A stretch of DNA of 64,000 nucleotides. It comes from Achromobacter insolitus (lineage in GTDB: Bacteria; Pseudomonadota; Gammaproteobacteria; Burkholderiales; Burkholderiaceae_B). The stretch's first letter is position 1; each line of letters begins with the position of its first letter. Location of the stretch: positions 372,001-436,000 of the forward strand of contig NZ_NJIF01000001.1 of the NCBI RefSeq assembly GCF_002209555.1. The letters run 5' to 3'. Made by a program: the position numbers and the translations under genes. The notes below the pieces were generated by a model, which was given only the letters and a program-made list of their open reading frames with translations, ran no database searches and was not told where the DNA came from. Of the stretch, positions 1 to 12,000 are shown one piece after another.

Positions 1-3000
1 ACGCCGCCAATGGATCCTTGTTCGGCTCGGGTTACGGCGGCGTGTACGCCGGCGGCAACAACGTCTCGCTGAAAGCGGCAGGCGCGATCGGCGGCGTGTA
101 CGGCGGGAATCTGAACTATGTCGGAGTGAGTGGCGCGGGCGTGGTCAATGTGCAGGCGCTGGCCGGAAGCGACATCTACCTGAACGGCACCGCGACTGGC
201 ATTCAGTTGACGCGCGTGGAAGCCGGCACGGGCCAGATCGGCTACCTCCAATCGTATGGCAATACCACACTGGGCGACCTGCGCGCAGGCGGCGCGGTTA
301 CGCTGAACAACTCGGGGGGATCGCTGGTGGACGACGGCGACGCCGCCACCATCATTCGCGGCACCCACATCGCCTTGACGGCGGGCGGCGCCATCGGAGC
401 ACCCGGTGCGGCCTTGGCCTTGCAGGCGCCCGACGTCAGCCTGGCCAGCGGCGCCGGCATTGCCGTCGACAACCTCGCCGGCCTGGCTCGGCTGAACATC
501 ACGCGCAATGGAACCGCCAACGGCTCATACAGCATCACGGCGCCGAACCTGACGGCTTTCACCGTGACGGATGACGGCCTGGGCATCCACCTGACGGACA
601 TCGCCAGTTCGAGCGGCCTGGACTTCGGCTTTGCCGCCGACAGCAAGAACCTGCTGGTCGGCAACATCGACGCGGGCGCCAGTGGCAAAGTCAGCCTGGC
701 AACCGGCCTGAGCATCAGCAACGACAATCCGGCCAGCCCCGGCGCCATCCGCGCCTCGACCGTCGCCCTGACGGCGGGCGCGAACGGTTCCATCGGCTCA
801 TCCATCCCAGGTGGCGCGCTGGCCTTGACGGGTGCTTCGGCGCTCAACCTGACCGCCGGCAACAACATGTACGTCGGCAGCGACACGGTGCTGCGCAGCC
901 TGGCTATCAACAGCCTGAAGAATGCAGGCAGCGCCGCGACCTTCGACATCACCGGCGGCGCCGGCCAAGTCATCCGCATCAGCGACGACGGTGCCACCCA
1001 GTACCTGGAACAGGTCACGGGCGGCCTGACCGACTTCAGCTTCAGCGGCCGCAAGAATATCCAGGTCGGCACGCTGACCGCCAGCAACTCCATCAGCCTG
1101 ACCACCGCCAATGGCGGCGCCAACTCCAGCATCACCAGCGACAGCGGCAGCGGCCGCATCGCGGCGGGCAGCGTCACGCTGTCCGCCACCGGCTCGGACA
1201 GCTACACCGCGCGCGATGCCAATACCGGTGCCATCGGCGCAAGCGGCCGCGCCCTGCGCCTGAGCACCAGCAACCTGGCCATCACCAACAACGGCGATAT
1301 CAACCTGCACAACGGCGGGTTGACGCTGAACAGCCTGGATCTGCACCTGTCGCGGCGTGATGCCTACAGCGTCACCAACTTCGACACCAACAGCTATACC
1401 TTCGGCGGCCTGGGCAGCCAGACGCTGTCCATCTCCGGCGGCACGACCCTGGCGATCGGCGCCAACATGAACGGCGCCGCCCTGGCGGTCAATACCGACA
1501 CCGCCATCGTATCGAACACCATCAACACTGGCGGCGGCTCGGTATCGCTGACGTCACGCTACGCCAACACCGACCTGTCTCCGAGCATCGGCGGCTCGGG
1601 CCTGATCACCGGCAACAACGTCAGCCTGAGCGCGCTGGGCACCAACGGTAGCGTGTCGGCCCAGACCAGCACCGCCAACCTGGCGGTGGCCTCGGCCGGC
1701 AACGTGTCCGTCGCCAACAACAAGCAGCTCGGGTCGCTGTCGCTGACGGCCAACCACAGCAGCACCAGCGGCGCTCTCACCAATACCTACAACATCAGCG
1801 CCAGCGGCATGACCGCGTTCTCGCTGAGCGACTCGACCGGCTTCGCCGGGCTGACGCTGAACAACATCACCAACACCGGCAACCTGGCGCTCTCGATCTC
1901 GTCGGACCGCGCGCTGACCGTCAACAACGTCAGCACCGCCGCTGGAGGGTCAGTCACGCTGGCCAGCAACGGCACCATCTATGGCAACAGCTTCAGTGCC
2001 AGCGCCCCCAACATCACCACCGGCGCGCTGACCCTGAACGCCGGCTCGGTCACGGGCGTCTATGCCACCGGCCAGCCACTGTTCGTCAGCGTTGACTCGC
2101 TGTCATCCAACATCCGCGGCAGCCTGTCGGTGTCGAACAACAAGAGCCTGACGCTGCTGGACAACAGCGCCGCCGGCTCGGCCCTGGTAAGCGTCACCAA
2201 TGGCTCGATCATGCAGGGCGCCGGACGTTATGTCGCGCCCGTATTGACGCTGACGGCCACGCAGTCGATCGGCGCAGCCGGCAACGCGATACAGACCGAC
2301 ACGCGCCAGCTGACCACGCAGTCCGGCGGCAACCTGTATGTCAACAATGCCAGCGACCTGTACTCGTTGAACATTACCGCCAACCATGCCAACAGCGCGG
2401 TGGACAATGTGCTGCAAGTGGCGGCCAAGGGCTTGACATTCAATGTCGCCGACGCCGGCGTCTATACGATGGCCCAAGTCAGCGACCTGACCGGCCTGAA
2501 TTTCTCGTTCACGGGGGATCGCACACTGTATGTCGGCGATGTCGACGTCGGCGCCGCCAACACCGTGAGCCTGGGCGCGTATGGCGCGGGTGCGCATATC
2601 CTGAACCTGTCCCCAACGTCCCACGTCACCGGCGACGTAGTCACCCTGGGAACCAGCGGCCAGATCGGCGTCGCCTCCGGCGACAACTCGGGCTCGATCC
2701 ACACGACCACCAGCGAGCTTTACCTGACAGCCGGCAGCCACGTCTATGTCGACAACGACCGCGACCTGGCCAGCCTGTATCTGTATGCCACCGGTGTGGC
2801 GCCCGCCACCTATCAGATCCAGTCGAACGAGTTGAAGTTCGACGTGGCCCACAACGGCAGCCGCCTGCAGGTCAACGAGGTACGCGACGACACCGGACTG
2901 AACCTGACGCTATCGAGCAACGTCGGCCAGGACATCGGTATCATCGACACGACGCCGATTGGCACCGTGCGCCTGTCCAGCAACAACAGCATCCTGGGCA

Positions 3001-6000
3001 GCGCCGACGACAGTCAGCGCATCTCGGCCTCGCAAGTTTCAATTACGACCCAGGGCTCGGGCAGCATCGGCGCCGTGGGCCGCGAGATCAATCTGTCGGC
3101 ACCGCTGTTGAGCATCCAGAACGGCGGCGATGTGTACATCGACTCCGATACCCATATCGACGCGCTGACGCTGTACTCCACGGGCAACAGCGCCCGCAGC
3201 TACGGCATCACCTCGCCAACGCGCGACGGCGGAAACATCGTGTTCGAGGCCGCGGACGGCGGCAGCGCCAGTAGCGCCGGACTAGTCCTGACCAAAGTCG
3301 AGGACAAGGGCGGCCTGAACCTGAGCGTGACCAGCGACCGCAACATCACCGTCGGCGCCGTCAACGTCGGCTATGACAACGTGGTGTTTTACTCGCGCGG
3401 TTCGCTGCTGGGCGACGGCGATGCCGCCAGCAAGATCGACGCGGCCGCCCTGACCCTGACCGCGACCAACGCGATCGGCGCCGCCGGCGCCGGCAACGCC
3501 ATCGACACCCGCGTCAGCACACTGTCCGGAAGGGCCGACAACGGCGGCGCGTTCATCACGGTGGAAGGTAACACCAGCCTGCCGAGCCTGACCTCCAGGG
3601 GCGCCAGCGCGGTCAGCAACACGGTCGGCGACATCGAGCTGGGCACGGTCAACACCAATGGCAACGCCTTCACCGTCAACAACACCGGCGGCTCTATCCT
3701 GAGCGGCACGATCAACAACGCCACCACGGTCGACCTGACGGCGAATGGCTCGATCGGCAACAAGAGCGCCATCCGCACCAATGCCCTGAATGGCGGCACC
3801 ACCACGGTCACGCTCAGCGCTACCAAGACCGACCGCGCCGACGGCAGCATCGCGCTGACCGAGACTTATGGCCTGCAGGCGACCGCCGTTACCGCGCCGG
3901 GCAACATCACCCTGGTCGCCGACACCGCCAACAACGGCCGCAATCTGACCGTGGGCACCATCACGTCCACCGACGGCGCGGTCGCGCTGTCAACCTCGCG
4001 CGGCAGCATCACCGGCATCAACAACAGCAATCTGGTCACGGGCAAGAGCGTCAGCCTGACCGCCAACTACGGCACGGCCGCCACCATCGGCGGCTCGAAC
4101 TCGGCCCGCCTGCACCTGAACACCGAGAAGCTGACGATGGCCACGCCGGGCAGCATCTACGTCGACAACCTGGCCGACCTTTCCGACCTGACCATCATCC
4201 GCAACAACGCGCAGGGCTCGAACCTGGGCAGCGGCGGCTTCCTGACCATCGACGCCCAGAACCTGACGTTCAGCGGCGCCGACACCAGCAACGCCACCGC
4301 GCTGACCATCGTGCGCGACACCACTGGCCTGAACTTCACATACCAGGCCGTCGGCGCGATCAACATATACGACATCGACGTCACGCAGAACGGCTCGGTG
4401 ACGCTGTCGACCAACCCGTACTACTACACGGGCGGCTCGATTCTGGGCATGAACGCGTCCGCGAAGATCGTTGCGGGCGACCTGGCGCTGTCCACCGCGT
4501 CTGGCAACACGCCCAATACCATCGGCTCGGCCGGCCAGACCCTGAACACGCAGGTCAAGAACATCACCGCTACGGCCTCGGGCGGCATCTGGCTCAAGCA
4601 GACCGGTTCGATCAACCTGGGCAACCTGCGGGCCGGCGGCGACCTGTCGGTCACCACCACCACTGGCGACATCCAGGTCGGCACGGTCAGCTACGGCACC
4701 GGCAACGCCCTGACCCTGAACGCCCAGACCGGCAGTATCCTGCACGGCGGCGGCACGCTTTCGGGCGCGGGCGGCGGCCCCATCACACTGACGGCCCGCA
4801 ACGGCATCGGCACGCGCGACGCGGCGATCAAGATCGCCGCCCCGAACAGCCCGGTATCGGCCACCGTCACCGGCGACGGCTCGCTCTATCTGGACAGCAC
4901 CGGCAACCTGCTGGGCGGCCTGACGACCTCGGTCGCCAATGGCGAGACCCGGATCACCGGCAATGGCAACCTGGTGCTGACCAGCATGGCCTCGGGCACC
5001 GACGCGGTCGGCAATGACATTTCGGTCAAGACCAGCGCGGGCAATATCACGGCCAAGAACGTGCAGGCAGGCGCCAATAACGGCCAGGTCACGCTCAGCG
5101 CCGAGAACGGCATGATTCTGGCCGACAGCGCCGGCGCCAGCGTCAAGGCCTACGGCGTATCGTTGAATGGCGCCGTCGGCGTGGGCATCAATACCGGCAA
5201 CGGACGCATCAACGCGACCGGCCAGCGCGTCGAGGTCACCACCAACGGCGCCATGTACCTGGCGGCGGACAATAACTCCGTCTACTCCTATCTGTCGGGC
5301 AACATCATCGACATCGCCGCTGCCGGCAACTTGCAGATCGCCAATGCCCTGTCGAACAACGGCACGATCAAGATCACCGGCAACGGCACAAACAGCCAAC
5401 TCGTGGCGGGCAACATCGACGCGGGCGCAGGCGCCGTCAATATTGATTACAGCAAGGCCGGCAGCACCATCGTCGACGACCGCGAGGCGTCCACCCGCAT
5501 CATCGGCGGTACGGTCGCGCTGAAGGCCGGCGCGGGCATCGGCGGCGCGGCGGGTTCCGCCGACAAACTGCAGACCACCGCGGCCAGCATCACGGCCGAA
5601 GTCACCGGCGCCGGCGCCATCTATTTGGACGACAACCGCGCGGCCGGCACCACGCTGAATTCGATCACCACCCAGAACGGCGCCATCGGCATCACCACTG
5701 CCGGCCCCACGCTGGTCGCGAACGCCGTCAGCAACACCAGTTCGGCAGGAAACAATATCTCGATCGCGACCTCGAACGGGGACCTGTCGATCAACACGAT
5801 CGACGCCAAGCAACTGGGCAACGTCATTCTCGATGCAGCGGGCTCCATCCGGGGCGCGCTGCCAGGCAACCTGATCTTCGGCAACGTCCTCAGCGCGACG
5901 GCGGGCGGCAGCATCGGCTCGGCGCTGAACCTGGCCGATGGTTCGGGCGGCATCGCCCTGCGCACCAACCTCGCGTCGCTGGGCAACCTGGCGACGGGCG

Positions 6001-9000
6001 CCGACGGCGCGGTTATCGTCCTTGACAACGTGGGCACGCGCAAGCTTACGCTCAGTGGCAACGTCGCGCAGACGGGCGAACACAGTTCCGCCTATCTGCG
6101 CACCGCCGGCGACCTGGACGCTCACGCGGGCCTGTCCAGCACGGCGGACAACCTGCTGCTGGCTGCGGGCGGCACGTTGACCGTCGCCAGCGGCGGCGTG
6201 CAAGCCAACGACACCGTCACCCTGACGGGCGGCAACGACATCGTTGCCTACGGCTCCACGCCGCGCACGATCGCGGTCAAGGCGGATACGCTGAACTTCA
6301 GCAGCGGCGCCGCGGGAGGCAACACCACGCTTACGACGCAGGTAGGTACCGCCAACGTCCGCCTGAATGGCACGGCGGCCGCGGCCAACCTCGCGCTGAA
6401 CAATACCGGTGCGCTGGCGGCATTGCTTGACACGGCCAATGGCAACATCACCGCCAGCGCGACCGGCACGCTGAACGTGTCGGCAACGGCCAGCGGCAGC
6501 AACCGCAGCATCGACCTGAGCTCGCAGCAAGGCGACGTGGATATCGGCACCGTCAACGCAGGCGCGGCCAACGGCACCATCATCCTGAGCGCCATTCAGG
6601 GCTCTCTGGCGGGCCTGGACGGCAGCCTGCAAGCCAACAACCTCGACCTGACCAGCAAGAACGGCATCGGCGCCGAGAATGCTCACTTCTCGACTTCGGC
6701 CCGCAATCTCAAGGCCAACGTCCTGGGCACCGGCGACATCTTTGTGGACGGCACCGGCTCGCTGACGCTGGGCCGCATCGCCACGGCCGACGGCAATATC
6801 GCCATCAACGCCAACGGCGACCTGACCAGCGCTGTCGGCATTTCCGCCGGCAACAGCGGCGCAAACGGCAACGTGACGTTGACGGCCGACGCGGGCGATG
6901 TCGCCATCAGCCACGCCATTGCCAACGGCGACATCAACGGACTCGTGGTGAACGGCACGCGGATCTCAATGGCCGCCGCCAACACCGCGGGCCGCCAGGC
7001 CTATACCGGCGACGTCACCCTCAATGGCGACCTCACTGGCTCGGCCATCGACATCACCGGCAACACCACGCTGGCAGGCGGCAAGCGCACCCTGACCGCC
7101 AACGGCGATGTCAGCCTCTCGGGCCTGCTGAACGGCGCCGGCCAAGAGGCGGCCATTGTCTCCACTGGCGGCCACGTCACGCTGGGCGGCAACGCCACCA
7201 ACCTGGCCAGCCTGAGCGTCGATGGCGCCAGCATCGACCTGCGGCAGGTTGCCACCACTGGCGCCCAGCAGTACAACGGCGCCACCACGCTGCGCGGCAC
7301 GTATACGACAAACAACGGCGCCTTCGGTGTCGATGGCGCCACCGTCCTGGGCAGCGGCGTTACCGTGTCCACCGGCAGCGGCGCGGTCACTTTCACGGGT
7401 GGCATGTCGGGTGCCAACGCGCTGACCGTCACCAGCACCGGCGCCACCACCTACGGCGGCGCCGTCGACATCGCCTCTTTGAACCAGGCAGGCACGGGTG
7501 TCGTGGCGATCAACGGAGGCATGGTGACCACCAGTGGTGCGCAGGACTACAGTGGCCGCGTGCAACTGGGCGACGATGCGACGCTGACCGGCGCCACCCT
7601 CACCCTGCGCAATGGCGCGGACGGCGCCCATGGGCTGGAGATCGACGGTACTGCAGCGCTGGCAGGTGCCATCGGCGCCAATACCCGGCTCGCCAGCCTG
7701 ACCGTCGTCGGCCCCGTCACGCTGAATACGAGCAGCATCTCCACCACAGGCAACCAGCATTACAAGGGCGCCGTAACCTTGGGCAGCGACCAGTCGCTGA
7801 ACACCACCATCGGCAGCGTCGCCTTCGACAATGCGCTGGATGGCGCGCGCGACCTGACCGTCGGCTCGACCTCGGGCGGCAACATCAGTTTCGGCGCCGT
7901 TGGTGGCGCCACGCGCGTGAACAAGCTGACGGCCAACACGTCCGGCACGACCGCCTTCAACGGCGCGGTACGGGCGGCATCGGTACAGACCGACGCTCCC
8001 GGCAGTGTGATCATCGAGAGCGCCAGCATCGACACCACGGGCACCCAGTCCTACGGCGAGCGGATCACCCTGGCCCGGAACGCCACGCTCAAGGGCAGCA
8101 ACGTCACGCTGAATCAGGGTGCAGACTCGGCCGACGAAACACAGAGCCTCACCATCGACGGCAACGCCACAATCAACGGCGCCATCGGCGCGGGCAACAA
8201 TGCCCGCCTGGCCTCGCTGACCATCACGGGCGCGGCCGAGCTGAATGGCGGCGCCATCAATACGATTGGCGCGCAGTCCTACCAAGGCAATGTCACGCTG
8301 TCCGGCGATCTGAGTCTTGCGACCGCCAATGGCAATGTCGGGTTCGGCGGCACGGTCGCCAGCGCCGCGGGCGCGGGCAGCAACCTGACGGTGGGCACGG
8401 GCAGCGGCAACGTCACGTTCGCTGGCGCGGTCGGCGATGCCGGCGCCGCGCGCCTGGGCGGGCTCACGGTCAACAGCCAGGGCGCCGCCACGCTGGACGG
8501 CGCCGTCTACGCGGCGTCGGTCACCACCGATGCCGGCGGCACGCTGGCCATCAATGGCGGCCGCGTCGACACCACGGCCACGCAGTCCTACGGCGAACTC
8601 GCCGTGCTGGGCGCGGACACGCTGCTCACGGGCAGCAAGATCACGCTGAACCAAGGCGCGGACTCGACCGACGAAACCCAGGACCTGACCATCGGCGGCA
8701 ACGCGACGATCAACGGCGCCATCGGCGCAGGCAGCAATGCCCGCCTGGCCTCGCTGACCATCACCGGAGCGGCCGAGCTGAATGGCGGCGCGATCGATAC
8801 GGTCGGCGCGCAGTCCTACCAAGGCAATGTCACGCTGTCCGAGGACCTGGAGATCACTACGGCCAATGGCAACGTGGGCTTCGCAGGCACCGTCGCCAGC
8901 GCTCCCGGCGCCGGCAGCCGCCTCACGGTCGGCACGGGCAACGGTAACGTCACGTTCGCTGGCGCGGTCGGCGATGCCGCCGCGGCGCGCCTGGGCGACA

Positions 9001-12000
9001 TCACAATCAACAGCCACGGCGCCACCACGCTGGGCGGTGCGATTTACGCCACCGCGGTCACCACCGATGCCGGCGGCACGCTCGCCGTCAATGGCGGCCG
9101 GATCGATACCACCGGCACGCAGTCCTATGGCGAACTCGCCACGCTGGGCGCGGACACCGTGCTCAAGGGCAGCACCGTCACGCTGAGCCAGGGCGCGGAC
9201 TCGGTCAATGAATCCCAGGACCTGACGATAGCCGGCAACGCCGTGATCAAGGGAGCGGTCGGCGCGGGCGGCAATGCCCGCCTGGCCTCGCTCACCATCA
9301 CCGGAGCTTCCGAGCTGGGCGGCGTCGCCATCAACACCGTGGGCGCACAGTCCTACCAAGGCCAGGCCACGCTGACCGACGGCCTGGACATCACCACTGC
9401 CAATGGCAATGTCGGCTTCAGTGGCACGGTAGCGGGCGCGGGCAAGCAGCTGACGATCGATGCCGGCAACGGCAACGTCGCCTTCTCGGGCGCGGTCGGC
9501 GCTGCGGCCGCGCGCCTGGGCGATATCACCGTCAACAGCGATGGCGCTACCGTGCTGGACGGCGCCGTCTACGCAGCGTCTGTCACCACCGACGCCGGCG
9601 GCACACTGGCCATTAATGGCGGCCGCGTCGATACCACCGGCACGCAGTCCTACGGCGAACTCGCCGTGCTGGGCGCGCAGACCTCGCTCAAGGGCAGCAA
9701 CGTCACGCTGAACCAAGGCGCGGACTCGGCCAACGAAACCCAGGGCCTGACCATCGACGGCAACGCGACGATCAACGGCGCCATCGGCGCGGGCAACAAT
9801 GCCCGTCTGGCCTCGCTGACCATCACCGGCGCAGCCGATCTGAATGGCGGCGTCATCAACACGCTCGGCGCGCAGTCCTACCAAGGCAACGTCACGCTGT
9901 CCGATGACCTGGACCTTGCGACCGCCAATGGCGCTGTCGGCTTCGGCGCCAACGTCGCGGGCGCGGGCATGCAATTGACGATCGGGACCGGCAACGGCAA
10001 CGTTGCCTTCTCGGGCGAGGTTGGCGCTGCGGCCGCGCGCCTGGGCGACATCACGGTCAACAGCAGCGGCGCCACCATGCTGGACGGCGCCATCTACGCC
10101 GCTTCGGTCACCACCGACGCCGGCGGCACGCTCGCCATCAACGGCGGCCGGGTCGACACCACGGCCACGCAGTCCTACGGTGAACTGGCCACGCTGGGCG
10201 CGGACACCCTGCTCAAGGGCAGCAATGTCACACTGCACCAAGGCGCGGGCTCGGCCGACGAATCCCAGAGCCTGACCATCGACGGCAACGCGGCGATCAA
10301 CGGCGCCATCGGTACAGGCAGCAATGCCCGCCTGGCCTCGCTGACCATCACCGGCACGGCCAATCTGGATGCCGGAGCCATCAAGACGGTTGGGGCGCAG
10401 TCCTACCAAGGCAACGTTGCGCTGTCCGATGACCTGGGCATTACCACGGCCGATGGCAATGTCGTTTTCGGCGGCACGGTCGCCAGCGCTGCCGGCGCGG
10501 GCAGCAGCCTCACCGTCGGCACGGGCAACGGCAACGTCACGTTCTTTGGCGCGGTCGGCGACGCCGCCGCCGCGCGCCTGGGCGACATCACCGTCAACAG
10601 CAACGGCGCCACCATGCTGGACGGCGCGGTCTACGCCGCCTCGGTCACCACCAACGCCGGCGGTACGCTCGCCATCAATGGCGGCCGGGTCGATACCAGC
10701 GGCACGCAGTCCTATGGCGAACTGGCCGCGCTGGGCGCGGACACCGTGCTCAAGGGCAGCACCGTCAGCCTGCTGCGCGGCGCTGACGGCGCCCACGCCC
10801 TGAACATCGCGGGCAATGCGGTGATCAACGGCGCCTTGGGCGCCAACAACCGCCTGGCTTCGCTCGCCATCGGCGGCGATGCAGAGCTGGGCGGCGGCGC
10901 CATCCACACCGTGGGCGCACAGTCCTACCAAGGTCAGGTCACGCTGACCGACGGGCTGGACATCACCACTGCCAATGGCAATGTCGGCTTCAGTGGCACG
11001 GTAGCGGGCGCGGGCAAGCAGCTGACGATCGACGCCGGCAACGGCAACGTCGCCTTCTCGGGCGCGGTCGGCGCTGCGGCCGCGCGCCTGGGCGACATCA
11101 CCGTCAACAGCAACGGCGCCACCGCGCTGGATGGTGCGGTCTACGCCGCCTCGGTCGCCACCGACGCCGGCGGTACGCTCGCCATCAATGGCGGCCGGGT
11201 CGATACCAGCGGCACGCAGTCCTATGGCGAACTGGCCGCGCTGGGCGCGGACACCGTACTCAAGGGCAGCACCGTCAGCCTGTTGCGCGGCGCTGACGGC
11301 GCCCACGCCCTGAACATCGCGGGCAATGCGGTGATCAACGGCGCCTTGGGCGCCAACAACCGCCTGGCTTCGCTCGCCATCGACGGCAACGCAGAGCTGG
11401 GCGGCGGCGCCATCCACACCGTGGGCGCACAGTCCTACCAAGGTCAGGTCACGCTGACCGACGGGCTGGACATCACCACCGCCAATGGCAACGTCGGCTT
11501 CAGTGGCACGGTAGCGGGCGCGGGCAAGCAGCTGACGATCGACACCGGTAACGGCAATGTCGCCTTCTCGGGTGCGGTCGGCGCTGCGGCCGCGCGCCTG
11601 GGCGACATCACCGTCAACAGCAACGGCGCCACCGCGCTGGATGGCGCGGTCTACGCCGCCTCGGTCACCACCGACGCCGGCGGTACGCTCGCCATCAATG
11701 GCGGCCGGGTCGATACCAGCGGCACGCAGTCCTATGGCGAACTGGCCGCGCTGGGCGCGGACACCGTGCTCAAGGGCAGCACCGTCAGCCTGCTGCGCGG
11801 CGCTGACGGCGCCCACGCCCTGAACATCGCGGGCAATGCGGTGATCAACGGCGCCTTGGGCGCCAACAACCGCCTGGCTTCGCTCGCCATCGGCGGCAAT
11901 GCCGAGCTGGGCGGCGGCGCCATCCACACCGTGGGCGCACAGTCCTACCAAGGTCAGGTCACGCTGACCGACGGCCTGGACATCGCCACTGCCAATGGCA

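Noticed and set aside
3990-6914. A 974-codon minus-strand open frame opposite the exoprotein gene
   Set aside because: Same antisense shadow effect; the composition is unlike a real protein and the sense strand clearly codes.
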